NCBI RefSeq assembly: GCF_028550415.1
Contig: NZ_JAQQKX010000013.1
Span: 83,322 to 147,321, forward strand
Length of the DNA stretch: 64,000 bases
Source of the DNA: Asticcacaulis aquaticus
Lineage (GTDB): Bacteria; Pseudomonadota; Alphaproteobacteria; Caulobacterales; Caulobacteraceae
Direction of reading: 5' to 3'
Below are positions 9,491 through 21,725 of this stretch, in pieces; position 1 is the stretch's first letter; each line of letters opens with the position of its first letter. A model generated the notes under the pieces. That model had not been told where the DNA came from, made no database searches, and worked only from the letters and a program-made list of their open reading frames with translations. The position numbers and the translations under genes were made by a program.

Positions 9491-9519
9491 TTGACATACA
9501 CATAACGCGCGCGACATAA
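9491..9519 (+). promoter_or_regulatory. Candidate sigma70-like promoter before the dioxygenase-like lipoprotein gene
   Basis: A perfect TTGACA lies at 9491-9496. After a 17-base spacer comes ACATAA (9514-9519), a weak -10 match. The next start codon is about 78 bases downstream. The position in a 117-base gap between virB11 and a plus-strand gene fits a promoter, but the -10 is poor and the call is only a sequence match. Confidence 0.35.
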
Positions 9520-9596
9520 CCGCGTTACCATATCCGCCGTATTCGGTCTCTACCTCTCATCTTGTTCCCCAACAAGAAAGTAACCGAGGACCGCGT

Positions 9597-10520
9597 ATGC
9601 CCCATCCCCATTCCCCTGAAGAACCGTTCCACAAAGACGAAGGCAGCCTTCAGGATCTCATCGCCTCGCTGTCGCGACGCCGGACCCTGGCCATGCTGGG
9701 AACCATGGCCTTTGGATCGAGTTTCGTCGCGGCCTGCGGTGGCGGAGGCGGCGGCAGTTCCAGTACAACCGCCGTCGCCTCATCTTCTTCCACATCCAGC
9801 AGTAGCGCCTCGTCGTCCAGTTCATCGACATCTTCGGCGGCTTCATCCAGTTCCGGAACCTGCACCACCTACCCGACCGAAACCGAAGGGCCCTATCCCG
9901 GCGACGGCTCCAACACCGTGTCGGGCAGCGTCGTCAATGCCCTGACCCTGTCCGGCATCAACCGCTCGGATATTCGTACCTCGGTCGGCAGCGCGTCTGG
10001 CACGGCACCGGGTCTGCCGGTGCAACTGACCATTACGCTGGTCAATTCGGGGACGGGCTGCACCCCGATGGCGGGCTACGTCATCTATCTTTGGCACTGT
10101 ACGCGCGACGGGCTCTATTCGCTCTATTCCAGCGGCGTGACGGCGCAAAACTATCTACGCGGTATCCAGGTGACCGACTCCAGCGGCAAGGTGACCTTCA
10201 CGACGATCTTCCCGGGCTGCTATTCGGGGCGGATGCCGCACATCCACGTCGAGGTCTATCCCAGCCTGTCGAGCGCAACCAGCTACGCCAACAAGATCAA
10301 GACGTCGCAGTTTGCGCTGGATCGCAGCATATGCTCGACGGTTTATAATACCGTCACCGGCTACAGCGCCTCGGTGTCCAATCTGGCCGCGATCAGCTTT
10401 GCCACGGACAATGTGTTCGGCGACAACACATCGTCGCAACTGGCAGCCCAGACCATTGCCCTGACCGGCGACACAACCAACGGCTACACCGGTACGGTGA
10501 CTTTGGGCATGACGCTTTAA
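9597..10520 (+). CDS. Exported lipoprotein with intradiol ring-cleavage dioxygenase domain
   Basis: A 307-residue protein. The N-terminus has a twin-arginine stretch (SRRRTLAMLG, from residue 26) and a lipobox VAAC with C47, so Tat export and lipid anchoring are likely. A Gly5-6 run and a Ser-rich linker of about 35 residues lead to the dioxygenase fold. The domain has TEGPYPGD near 97-103 and the four expected Fe(III) ligands at Y174, Y209, H215 and H217 (PGCYSGRMPHIH). Family members open catechol rings between the two hydroxyls. Extracytoplasmic lipoprotein versions are known mainly from genome annotation and their substrate is unclear. It follows the virB operon but seems to have its own promoter. 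Confidence 0.82.
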   Translation: MPHPHSPEEPFHKDEGSLQDLIASLSRRRTLAMLGTMAFGSSFVAACGGGGGGSSSTTAVASSSSTSSSSASSSSSSTSSAASSSSGTCTTYPTETEGPYPGDGSNTVSGSVVNALTLSGINRSDIRTSVGSASGTAPGLPVQLTITLVNSGTGCTPMAGYVIYLWHCTRDGLYSLYSSGVTAQNYLRGIQVTDSSGKVTFTTIFPGCYSGRMPHIHVEVYPSLSSATSYANKIKTSQFALDRSICSTVYNTVTGYSASVSNLAAISFATDNVFGDNTSSQLAAQTIALTGDTTNGYTGTVTLGMTL

Positions 10521-10616
10521 TAAACCGCACTTCATGCAAAACTTTTAAAGCATTGCATTAAGCGCGGTTTTAAGTTTTTAATTCAGAAAACAAATGCAAC
10601 ATGTTGATTGTATAAA

Positions 10617-11240
10617 TTAAACCTCTCTGTATCGATATATCATCAATCCTGGCACCAGCATAAACAGGGTCGAAGCCAGCCCGAACAATCCCGCGCGCCA
10701 CAGGTCTTCGCGGATAAAGAAACTCAGAAAACCGACGATCATCCATCCGGCGGCGGGCCACAGCAACCAGGTCCGCGCGCTCGACGCCCCCATAACAGCG
10801 GTCACCAGACTGAAAATCATGGCGCTGAATACGATATTATAGGTCGCATTGGCCTCACCGCTCAGGGCTGCGCCCACGCCGATCACCAGAAAGACCAAAC
10901 CGGCAAACCCCCAGGCCATCGAAATGGCGTGCGACCGCCACGATTTGAGCAAGGGTTGCGGATTGAGCCAGCGATCGATGGCAAAGCTACCCACGCAGCC
11001 GAAAATCGTCGGCAGAGGCCCCAGCGTATCCGGCAGCCACGGCGGCAGCAGATTGCCGAGCAGCGCCACGTGCCAGTAAGACATGATGCCCATCATCAGC
11101 CCCCACCACGCCAGCACCGGCCCGGCAGCCGCCGCCAGCACGTCGCCACGCCGCGCCAGTTGCCTCAGACGCGTCAGTTCGTCATCCATCAGCCGCACGT
11201 CTTCGGGCGTCACCGGCGGCAACAGATCATCATATTTCAC
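10617..11240 (-). CDS. Uncharacterised inner-membrane protein
   Basis: A 207-residue protein with about six hydrophobic segments after a charged N-terminus ([24 protein letters not shown]). I do not recognise a characterised family. The GTG start at 11240 overlaps the TGA of the upstream PLP enzyme as GTGA, so the two are probably coupled. A longer in-frame reading to 11756 lies inside that enzyme's gene and is rejected. The coupling suggests a shared condition of expression, but I cannot infer a role. Confidence 0.75.
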   Translation of the reverse strand: MKYDDLLPPVTPEDVRLMDDELTRLRQLARRGDVLAAAAGPVLAWWGLMMGIMSYWHVALLGNLLPPWLPDTLGPLPTIFGCVGSFAIDRWLNPQPLLKSWRSHAISMAWGFAGLVFLVIGVGAALSGEANATYNIVFSAMIFSLVTAVMGASSARTWLLWPAAGWMIVGFLSFFIREDLWRAGLFGLASTLFMLVPGLMIYRYREV

Positions 11241-12307
11241 AGGCTGCCCCTTCCCTCGAATACGGCCTTCAACTGCCCATAGGGCGTTTGCCAGTCGGCA
11301 CCGCGCGCCGTCAGCCACGTATCGTCGTAATAGGTATCGGTGTAGCGTTCGCCGCCGTCGCACAGGATGGTGACGATCGCGCCCGCTTCGCCGCGCGCCG
11401 CCATCTCTTCCATCAGGACCGCACAGGCCCAGATATTGGTGCCCGTCGAGCCCCCCACGCGCCGCCCCAGCCGTTCCGATATCAGGCGCGCCGCGGCGAT
11501 GGACTGCGCATCGCTGATGGCTTCCATACGGTCGATCAGCGACGGCAGGAAACTGGGCTCGACGCGCGGGCGGCCGATACCCTCGATGAATGAGGCGCAA
11601 CGGTCCAGCGTGGTGACGGAGCGGTCGGCGAAATGGCGATGAAAGACCGAGCCTTCCGGGTCGGCCACGCAGAGCCGTGTCGGCAGGCGGCGATAGCGGA
11701 TATACCGCCCCAGTGTCGCCGAAGTGCCTCCGGTCCCTGCCCCGGTAACGATCCACGCCGGGACCGGATGCGGCTCCTCGGACATCTGCGCAAACAGGCT
11801 TTCGGCGATATTATTATTGCCGCGCCAGTCGGTCGCCCGTTCGGCGTAGGTGAACTGATCGAGATAATGACCGCCGGTTTCCGTCGCCAGCCGATGCGCG
11901 GCCTCATAGACGCTCGACGGGTCATCGACGGCGTGGATTTCGCCGCCATGAAAGCGGATAGCGTCGATCTTGGCTTGCGCGACGGACTTCGGCACGACGG
12001 CGATGAAGCGCAGACCCAGCAGTTTGGCGAAATAGGCCTCCGATACCGCCGTCGAGCCCGACGAGGCCTCGATCACCGTCGTGTCAGGCCCGATCCATTC
12101 GTTGCATAGGGCGTAAAGAAACAGCGACCTTGCCAGACGATGCTTGAGGCTGCCTGTTGGATGCGACGATTCATCCTTAAGATACAAAGGGATTCCGGGA
12201 AATCCTTCGACTTCGTGGTGGATGAGGTGTGTGTCGGACGAGCGGTTGAAATCCGCCTCGATACGGCGCACGGCCTCTATCAGCCAGCTACGGGAAACAG
12301 ACGACAT
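11237..12307 (-). CDS. PLP-dependent cysteine synthase/cysteine desulfhydrase family enzyme
   Basis: A 356-residue fold-type II PLP enzyme. The PLP-binding lysine is expected to be K55 in [22 protein letters not shown] matches the substrate-binding loop and [12 protein letters not shown] the phosphate-binding loop. The closest pattern I know is the Cds1-like group (actinobacterial L-cysteine desulfhydrase, about 360 residues), which releases sulfide and pyruvate from cysteine. Cysteine synthase or another beta-replacement activity is possible. It is the first gene of a two-gene minus-strand operon with the membrane protein. A 64-base palindromic repeat lies just upstream. Confidence 0.85.
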   Translation of the reverse strand: MSSVSRSWLIEAVRRIEADFNRSSDTHLIHHEVEGFPGIPLYLKDESSHPTGSLKHRLARSLFLYALCNEWIGPDTTVIEASSGSTAVSEAYFAKLLGLRFIAVVPKSVAQAKIDAIRFHGGEIHAVDDPSSVYEAAHRLATETGGHYLDQFTYAERATDWRGNNNIAESLFAQMSEEPHPVPAWIVTGAGTGGTSATLGRYIRYRRLPTRLCVADPEGSVFHRHFADRSVTTLDRCASFIEGIGRPRVEPSFLPSLIDRMEAISDAQSIAAARLISERLGRRVGGSTGTNIWACAVLMEEMAARGEAGAIVTILCDGGERYTDTYYDDTWLTARGADWQTPYGQLKAVFEGRGSL

Positions 12308-12333
12308 AACAAACCCTCAAACTCTTTACAGTC

Positions 12334-12397
12334 GCGATATTGATGCCGAAAACCGCTGACACTTTTGGCTGCGCCGAACTTCGTTTCGGCATATCGC
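12334..12397. repeat. REP-like palindromic element, copy 1
   Basis: A 64-base imperfect palindrome: GCGATAT followed by ATGCCGAAA on the left and TTTCGGCATATCGC on the right. The inner part reads CCGAAAACCGCTGACACTTTTGG, then GCTGCGCCGAACTTCG. Its reverse complement shares the CCGAAACGAAGTTCGGCG block with the element at 38924-39009. It lies between the start of the PLP enzyme gene and the 3' end of the beta-galactosidase gene, a typical place for extragenic palindromes. Confidence 0.75.
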
Positions 12398-12435
12398 TTT
12401 CCCCGACAGAAACCGCCGGGGAGAGTCGAGTCAAG

Positions 12436-15645
<3,210 letters not shown>

Positions 15646-15686
15646 TCAAAACACCCCAGATAAGATTCACCTAAAGGAGCCTCAGC

Positions 15687-16562
15687 ATGACCCCACCCAA
15701 TGCCGCCCGTTCGGGCACTTTCGCCATCGGTGGCGATCTGAGCGTCAACCGCCTCGGCTTCGGGGCGATGCGCGTCACCGGCCGCGGCGTCTGGGGCCCG
15801 CCCGCCGACGAAGCCGAGGCTCTGCGCACTTTGCAGCGTCTGCCGGAACTGGGGGTCAATTTTATCGACACCGCCGATTCTTACGGCCCTGAAACGTCCG
15901 AAAAGCTAATTCGTCGGGCGCTGCATCCCTATGCGGATGATCTGGTTATCGCCACCAAGGGCGGCCTCACCCGCTCCGGCCCGGACCAGTGGCACATGAA
16001 GGGCGATCCGGCCTATCTGATCCAGCAGGCTCATCGCAGCCGCGACCTTCTGGGCGTCGAACACATCGATCTGTGGCAACTGCACCGCATCGACCCGCGG
16101 GTGCCGCGCGACGAACAATTCGCCGCCATCCGCCAATTGCTCGACGACGGCGTCATCCGTCACGCGGGCCTGAGCGAGGTTTCCGTTGCCGACATCGACG
16201 CCGCGTCCAGGGTCTTTCCGGTGGCCACCGTACAAAACCGTTACAACCTGATCGACCGGTCGAGCGAGGACGTGCTCGATCATTGCGAGGCGCACGGCAT
16301 CGGTTTCATTCCGTGGTATCCGCTGGCGGCAGGCGATCTGGCGCGGCCCGGCGGGATACTGGATCAACTGGTCACGAAATACGCCGCCTCGCCGTCGCAG
16401 ATTGCCCTGGCGTGGGTGTTGAAACGCAGTCCCGTCATGCTGCCCATTCCCGGTACGGGCAAGGTCAAACATCTGGAAGACAATGTCGCCGCCGCCGGGA
16501 TCGATCTCAGCGACGACGATTTCGCCGCGCTGGATAAGGCCGCACGCAGTCAACGCAGATAG
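15687..16562 (+). CDS. Aldo/keto reductase
   Basis: A 291-residue NAD(P)H-dependent TIM-barrel oxidoreductase. The catalytic tetrad is visible: D and Y in [16 protein letters not shown] in IATKGG and H in LWQLHRID. The C-terminal [13 protein letters not shown] segment is the cofactor-binding motif. Length is typical of the YakC/Tas-like part of the family. The start follows AAAGGAG. The gene is divergent from the beta-galactosidase and converges on the haem oxygenase with a 13-base overlap of 3' ends. The substrate cannot be read from the sequence. Confidence 0.9.
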   Translation: MTPPNAARSGTFAIGGDLSVNRLGFGAMRVTGRGVWGPPADEAEALRTLQRLPELGVNFIDTADSYGPETSEKLIRRALHPYADDLVIATKGGLTRSGPDQWHMKGDPAYLIQQAHRSRDLLGVEHIDLWQLHRIDPRVPRDEQFAAIRQLLDDGVIRHAGLSEVSVADIDAASRVFPVATVQNRYNLIDRSSEDVLDHCEAHGIGFIPWYPLAAGDLARPGGILDQLVTKYAASPSQIALAWVLKRSPVMLPIPGTGKVKHLEDNVAAAGIDLSDDDFAALDKAARSQRR

Positions 16563-17119
16563 AGATCGACGAGAGCGCGAACGCGGTCAAAGGCCGCCCG
16601 CGCCCCGGCGACGGCTCTTGCCTCGTCGGCCTCGGTCAGGTCCGCGCCGTCCAGCGCCGCCGTAAAGGTGCGCCAATGCAGACCGCGGCCTTCCGTTGCC
16701 CCGGCCAGATGCCGCGCACCATGTTCGGCGCTCAGCCCCAGCCCCTGCGCGTCCTTGAACAGAAAGGCCGCCCCAAGGTTCGAGCCTTCGGCCACATAGA
16801 GCCAGCCCAACCTTTCGGCAAGGTCATCCGGTATGGTTGCCCGATCGGCGTCCGGAGGATCGCACCCCAGGTCCCGCAGGTCGTCGGCCACCTTTTGCCA
16901 CCGCCGCCGCGTGGCCATATCCGGCAACAGCGCCGTCAGGCGCGGGTCGTCATAAAGACCGTCGATATCGCGATGAAAGACATACTGCATCCGCAGAAAT
17001 TTCGCGTAATTGTCCCGTGAGCCGAACGGATTGCCCGCCATTACCGCCGTGTCGAGGCGATCGTGAATCTGGGTCGTGGCGGCTTTCAGGCGCCTGGCGC
17101 GGCTGGGGTCGGGTGTCAT
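16550..17119 (-). CDS. Biliverdin-producing haem oxygenase
   Basis: A 189-residue HemO/BphO-like enzyme that opens haem to biliverdin, iron and CO. The proximal haem ligand is probably H19 in TTQIHDRLD, and the distal helix carries [15 protein letters not shown]. Such small bacterial haem oxygenases supply biliverdin to phytochromes or recycle haem iron. I take the ATG at 17119, because the upstream extension of 16 residues resembles non-coding sequence and the family start falls near the LKAATTQIH helix. No phytochrome gene is adjacent in this window. Confidence 0.85.
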   Translation of the reverse strand: MTPDPSRARRLKAATTQIHDRLDTAVMAGNPFGSRDNYAKFLRMQYVFHRDIDGLYDDPRLTALLPDMATRRRWQKVADDLRDLGCDPPDADRATIPDDLAERLGWLYVAEGSNLGAAFLFKDAQGLGLSAEHGARHLAGATEGRGLHWRTFTAALDGADLTEADEARAVAGARAAFDRVRALVDLYLR

Positions 17120-17191
17120 GCAGGTACTCGCTACAATATCGCGTCTGTACTGTGACGCGAAACGCAAACGGTTTCAAACCCGGAAATAAAA

Positions 17192-17219
17192 AAGACCCGG
17201 GGCACCACTCCCGGGTCTT
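17192..17219 (-). terminator. Rho-independent terminator after the DszB-like gene
   Basis: A perfect 10-base stem (AAGACCCGGG with CCCGGGTCTT) with an eight-base loop is followed, on the minus strand, by a T-rich run. It lies 67 bases past the stop of the minus-strand DszB/SsuA-like gene. Confidence 0.8.
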
Positions 17220-17286
17220 CTGAGCGATGCGTCGCAGGGGCAACGTCACCGCCTTAAACGGCGTCGGTCACTGAGGGGGATAGGTC

Positions 17287-18357
17287 TCAGGCGACGACGT
17301 TTAATCGCTTGTATTTCTCCTTTATATCCGTCGGTTGGGCAAAGATGTTGAGTACATCGGTGCGCTGCCACGGCGTGAGGTTCAGGCTGTCATCCACCGC
17401 GTGACGCAGCTTCAGCCAGTCGAGCAGGACCTGCAGATCCCTGAGCCGCCAGTCTTCCGCACCGAGCGCGGCGCCGGCGTTGATCAGCGGACCGTAGGCC
17501 TGCGCCGCGTCCGCGACCTCGACCTTGCCTTCCAGCGCGATGTGATTGAGCGCTTCTTTTGGAAATTGCGCGGCCCAGTCCGCTGCCGAGGTCAGTTGGC
17601 GCAACAGCCGGGCAACCACGGCTTCGTTGGCCTCCAGAAACGGGTAGTCGACCGTCAGGGTCCGCAGTTCGACCAGACCCGACAGGGCCGGATCGTTACG
17701 AATGACCTCGGGCGTAAAGCTATGGATAACCTTCAGCCCCGCCGCACGAGCCAGTTCGAGGCCCTTGGCACCGAACAGCAGACCGGCGTCGGCCTGCCCG
17801 CTGAGGACGGCTTCGATTTCGCGCCGCGCGATGTCGCCGAACGGCGTCGAGGGATGATCGGCGACGATATTGTGGAATTCGATATCCGAGGCGCGGAGGC
17901 CGACCGTATCGAGGATAGTTTCCCACGCCCTCAGCGACCGGACACGGGCCGGGGAAAAGGCCCCCGCTTCGCGCGGCAGGGCCAGGGTACGGCCTTTCAG
18001 GTCGTTCAGGCGACCGATACCGCTGCGGCCGGATGCCACCACCAGAACGGTGTGCCAGGTATGGCCGACGGCCAGCAGACGCGACCGCTGATTGAGGCCG
18101 TAGGACCACAGGGCCGTCGCCGCATCGCCTTCGCGAATCAGGTTCGGCAGCGAGTGATCGAGATAGCCCTGACGCACGCTGGGTGTCGAATTTTCACGCA
18201 CCGAGACCAGATTGATCGGTTCCCGCAGGAATTCCCGCTGCAACGCCCCCCGGTTGGCCAAAAGGCCCATGGCCGTCAGGGTCGGGCAGCGCGCATACCA
18301 TACGAGCTGCGACGGCATGGTCGCGGTCGAGGTATCGGTGCCGGGTCTGACGGTCAT
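17287..18357 (-). CDS. DszB/SsuA-like protein without signal peptide
   Basis: A 356-residue protein with the periplasmic-binding-protein fold of SsuA-type sulfonate binders and of the sulfinate desulfinase DszB. Its N-terminus (VWYARCPTLTAMGLL) lines up with the DszB segment around catalytic Cys27, giving C24 here. HSLPNLIREG and a late TPWQRTDVLN also follow the DszB layout. DszB His60 and Arg70 do not seem to be conserved in my manual alignment. There is no signal peptide or lipobox, which argues against an ordinary transporter subunit, and no ABC permease or ATPase gene is adjacent. The ATG at 18357 is preceded by AAGGAT. It is either a cytoplasmic enzyme of C-S chemistry or an unusual binding protein. 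Confidence 0.65.
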   Translation of the reverse strand: MTVRPGTDTSTATMPSQLVWYARCPTLTAMGLLANRGALQREFLREPINLVSVRENSTPSVRQGYLDHSLPNLIREGDAATALWSYGLNQRSRLLAVGHTWHTVLVVASGRSGIGRLNDLKGRTLALPREAGAFSPARVRSLRAWETILDTVGLRASDIEFHNIVADHPSTPFGDIARREIEAVLSGQADAGLLFGAKGLELARAAGLKVIHSFTPEVIRNDPALSGLVELRTLTVDYPFLEANEAVVARLLRQLTSAADWAAQFPKEALNHIALEGKVEVADAAQAYGPLINAGAALGAEDWRLRDLQVLLDWLKLRHAVDDSLNLTPWQRTDVLNIFAQPTDIKEKYKRLNVVA

Positions 18358-18509
18358 GGAAGTTATCCTTCTGAGGGAGGATAGAAACAAGGGACAGATG
18401 CACCATTGGATGGGCGCCTCATATTCCTACTAAATAGATTTTATATTGTCCAAGCCGAATTCGCTTTTCACGTGTGATTTATTCTCAACAGTCAAATCAG
18501 AAAGAGTAA

Positions 18510-18541
18510 TGAAAAAGGGCGCCGCTGGTGCGACGCCCTTT
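18510..18541 (-). terminator. Rho-independent terminator after the RhaT-like gene
   Basis: The stem AAAGGGCG/CGCCCTTT is perfect over eight bases with a 12-base loop, and on the minus strand it ends in TTTTT. It sits 25 bases past the stop of the RhaT-like gene. Confidence 0.75.
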
Positions 18542-18566
18542 GTATAACCGATAAATTCTGTTGGAT

Positions 18567-19646
18567 TTAATGTGCGGCCCCTGATGCTGCCAGCATATTG
18601 CCGATCCCGATGATGACCGTCGAGCCGACAAGGGTCGCGATACCGCCCCACACATAGGCACGGGTCTTGACCGAAGTCCCGGCCCATTCCTTGAGCGCGA
18701 AGCCCCACAGCGTCGAGAAGAGGATGATCGAGGCCATGTGCAGGGTCCACGACGAGAAGCCGTATTCGCCCATCTGGCTTTCGCCCATGGTGTAAAAGAA
18801 GAACTGGAAGTACCACAGGGTCCCGCCTAGCGCCGCCAGACCATAGTTCAGCAGCAGCGGAATCTTGCCCTTGGACTCATTGCCAGGCTTCGGCTTACCG
18901 ACCCACTCGGAAGCCGATTTGTTCTTGAGGATCAGATAGCCCGACCAGATCAGGTTGGTCGTCAGGCCGCCCAGCAACACCATGCACAGGACCGGAAGGC
19001 CGACCCATAACGGGCCCGTCCCGGCCGCCGCCGAAGCTTCACGCACCGGCGCACCGGCGGCCAGCCCGAAGGCAAAGCACGACGACATGACGCCGCAGAA
19101 AATGGCGACCAGAATGCCCTTGGTCAGGTTGAACTCGCTCAGGGATTCGGAAACCTCGGTCACCTCCTCTTCCTTGGCGTGACCGGCCTTGGCGACCAGA
19201 ACGATCCCGACCAGAACGACCAGAACGCCGACCAGAGTCACCTGACCGCTCAGGGTCTGAACCAGTTGCACGATCTTGCCGGTGAAGATGGGCTCACCCA
19301 GCGTGCCGATGACCGTGGTCAGACCGAGCGCCACGGCCATGCCGAGACTCAGGCCCAGATAGCGCATGGTGAGGCCGAAGGTCAGACCGCCGAGGCCCCA
19401 CAACAGGCCCCAGAACACGCACCAGAACCAAACCGAACCCGACGCGCCGCCCAAAACCCCGAACAGATCCGAGGTTTGAAAATAGGCGAAAATCCACGGC
19501 GCGATCAGCCACGAAAAAATCCCGCCGGTCAGCCAGAAGATTTCCCACGACCATAGCTTGATCTTTTTATAGGGCACATAGAACGAGGCCGAGGCGAGAC
19601 CGCCCAGCCAGTGAAAAAAGACGCCGATCAGCGGGTTGGGTGTCAT
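18567..19646 (-). CDS. rhaT: RhaT-type L-rhamnose:proton symporter
   Basis: A 359-residue inner-membrane protein with about ten hydrophobic helices of the drug/metabolite transporter superfamily. The N-terminus (GVFFHWLGGLASASFYVPYKKIKLWSWE) and the late QFFFYTMGESQMGEYGFSSWTLHM segment match RhaT proteins, which import L-rhamnose with protons. The loop after helix 5 is charged (AKEEEVTEV). It stands alone between a terminator and an upstream gap; no rhamnose isomerase or kinase gene is near. A related hexose or deoxyhexose substrate is possible. Confidence 0.85.
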   Translation of the reverse strand: MTPNPLIGVFFHWLGGLASASFYVPYKKIKLWSWEIFWLTGGIFSWLIAPWIFAYFQTSDLFGVLGGASGSVWFWCVFWGLLWGLGGLTFGLTMRYLGLSLGMAVALGLTTVIGTLGEPIFTGKIVQLVQTLSGQVTLVGVLVVLVGIVLVAKAGHAKEEEVTEVSESLSEFNLTKGILVAIFCGVMSSCFAFGLAAGAPVREASAAAGTGPLWVGLPVLCMVLLGGLTTNLIWSGYLILKNKSASEWVGKPKPGNESKGKIPLLLNYGLAALGGTLWYFQFFFYTMGESQMGEYGFSSWTLHMASIILFSTLWGFALKEWAGTSVKTRAYVWGGIATLVGSTVIIGIGNMLAASGAAH

Positions 19647-19756
19647 GAAGGGTTCCCTGAATGTGATATGTATTTCAAATAGTGGTAACCGTAATGCCGG
19701 GTTTGCGCAATCGCGTTTTATGGTGATTGTTTATGCGCGATTGCCTCTCGCCCCCC

Positions 19757-21532
19757 TTACGGCGTCACCTTGAAATATTCGAACTCCACAAAGCCGACGC
19801 GTGTCGCGGTATTCGATGGCGTACCTGTGGGCGACTGCGCGAAAACGCCGATCTGCGCGCCGACCCAGCGTCCTGGCTGCGAGGTGAAACCGGCTCCGAT
19901 CGGGGTAAAGGTCACGCCGTCGAGGCTGTAGCTGAACGTCACCGTCGCATGGGTCGAACGCAGCATGGACGGCCAGTAGAAGGGCTGGTTCGGCGGTGAA
20001 TCGACGACGGTGACCGGTTCGAGGTGCGCCCGCACCCATACCGGGCCGGTGATCTTTTCCGGTGCGGCCATGACGGTTTCCGCCCCGCCTGCGCTGGCTT
20101 TCAGCCGCGTCACCTGCACCAGTCGGACACCCTCGGCGGTATTTTCCAGTCCGACCCAGCCGTAATTATAGCCCAGCACCACCAGTCCGGCGCGCTCACC
20201 AGCCAGATTCGGCATCAGGCTCAGCTTCGTCGTGGCGCTGAACGTCATGCCGGGGAGTTTCTGCGTCAGCAAATTCCCCGCTTCCCACAGATTGACCGAG
20301 GACGAGATCGACTTCAGGCGCAACTTGCCTTTAATGCTGGCATCGGCCCAGTCCTCGTTGGGATTGGCGTTCCATTGCCACCCAAGGTGATAGCCGTTGC
20401 GGAAATCGTCATCGACGACCGGCACGGCCACGGGCTGGGCTGGCACATTCGGCTTTTTGTGTCGCCAGACGGGCTGTCCATAGACCTGTCCCTTCTGGCG
20501 TTCGCCGATGATCGGCCAGCCATCCTTGCCCCAGGTCATCGGTTGCAGCATGACGCGGCGGCCATAGGAATCGGCGTCCTGAAAATGCAGGAACCAATCC
20601 TCGCCCGGTTTTCCGTTTTTGGGGGCTGTATCGACCCACGCGCCCTGATGCGGGCCGTTCATCTCCGTCGTCCCCTGATCGATAACGCTGCGGCCTTCAT
20701 AGGGGCCGTCGATGGTCTTTGCGCGGAAAACGCCCTGCCAGCCGCCCTTGACCGAACCCGACGGCACGAAGACGTAATAATAGCCGGCGCGCTTATAGAG
20801 CTTCGGCCCTTCGGTGGTGAACCAGGACACCAGCCCCTGCGAGGTCTGCACCTTGGGCAATTTGTCGCCTTCGATGATATATTTGCCCGAATCCAGCGTC
20901 TTCGTGCCGTCCGGGCTCATCTTTTTAAGGGTGATGATGTTCTTGATCCCGGCGCGCGACCCCGCGAAGCCGTGCACCAGATAAGCTTGCCCGTCCTCAT
21001 CCCAGAACGGCGCCGGATCGATCGCGCCTTTGGTATTGTCCACCAGCACCGGTTTGGTCCACGGCCCTTTTGGATCCGTGGCGGTGACGAGAAAAATCCC
21101 GAAATCCGGATCGGGATAATAGATCATGAACTTGCCGTCGTGGTGACGGATCGCCGGAGCCCACACCCCGCCGCCGCGCCGGGGCGTCGTATGATGACCG
21201 TCGGGTACATTGCGTTCCAGCGCGTAACCGATCAGGGTCCAGTTCACGAGGTCCTTCGAATGCAGGATCGGTAGGCCCGGTATGTTGGTGAAACTCGACG
21301 CCGTCAGGTAATAATCGTCACCGACCCGGATTGCGTCAGGGTCGGAATAGTCACCCTGAAGCACCGGATTGATATAGGTGCCGTCGCCCTGATCCGGCAC
21401 CCAGATGCCGGCGGGCATCGATGATTCGGGAGACTTCTGGCTGACTTTCGGGGCTTCGGCGGCGAAGGCGGCGACCGGCAAAACCACGCTCGCCGCCAGG
21501 GCGAACGACCGCATCGTCATCATAATGGGCAT
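19757..21532 (-). CDS. GH43 family beta-xylosidase/arabinofuranosidase, secreted
   Basis: A 591-residue enzyme for xylan or arabinan side chains. A signal peptide ends near residue 25. The five-bladed propeller carries the GH43 triad: base D64 in GDYSDPDAIR, pKa-modulating D172 in GAIDPAPFWDEDG and acid E241 in FTTEGPKLYK. The C-terminal half (about 380-590) is a beta-sandwich typical of the xylosidase subfamilies of GH43. The start is behind GAGAGA. It is transcribed away from the HTH-TPR gene, with a 193-base gap in between that holds GTTAGCGGTAAC, a LacI-family-like half palindrome. Confidence 0.92.
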   Translation of the reverse strand: MPIMMTMRSFALAASVVLPVAAFAAEAPKVSQKSPESSMPAGIWVPDQGDGTYINPVLQGDYSDPDAIRVGDDYYLTASSFTNIPGLPILHSKDLVNWTLIGYALERNVPDGHHTTPRRGGGVWAPAIRHHDGKFMIYYPDPDFGIFLVTATDPKGPWTKPVLVDNTKGAIDPAPFWDEDGQAYLVHGFAGSRAGIKNIITLKKMSPDGTKTLDSGKYIIEGDKLPKVQTSQGLVSWFTTEGPKLYKRAGYYYVFVPSGSVKGGWQGVFRAKTIDGPYEGRSVIDQGTTEMNGPHQGAWVDTAPKNGKPGEDWFLHFQDADSYGRRVMLQPMTWGKDGWPIIGERQKGQVYGQPVWRHKKPNVPAQPVAVPVVDDDFRNGYHLGWQWNANPNEDWADASIKGKLRLKSISSSVNLWEAGNLLTQKLPGMTFSATTKLSLMPNLAGERAGLVVLGYNYGWVGLENTAEGVRLVQVTRLKASAGGAETVMAAPEKITGPVWVRAHLEPVTVVDSPPNQPFYWPSMLRSTHATVTFSYSLDGVTFTPIGAGFTSQPGRWVGAQIGVFAQSPTGTPSNTATRVGFVEFEYFKVTP

Positions 21533-21725
21533 CAGGCATTTCTCTCTGTTAATGGGCGTAGGCGCCCTGTCCTTGTTAAGCGCACTTAAGCAACTGTTAG
21601 CGGTAACGTCAATTCCACACCTTGCCCCGGTGTGGTTTGCGAGCGAAGAACGATGTCATTCGGCATTGTCATACCTTATCCGCCCTTCTATACTCGCGGC
21701 AGGAGAATTCGGGGGATCAAGCGGC

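Noticed and set aside
9753..9867. Ser-codon-rich repeat that could be a tandem repeat or CRISPR-like array
   Set aside because: It is in-frame low-complexity coding for the linker of the dioxygenase lipoprotein, with no regular spacing.
17220..17286. Possible small RNA or riboswitch downstream of the DszB-like gene
   Set aside because: Only a weak four-base stem (CGCC/GGCG) was found besides the terminator; nothing matches a known class.
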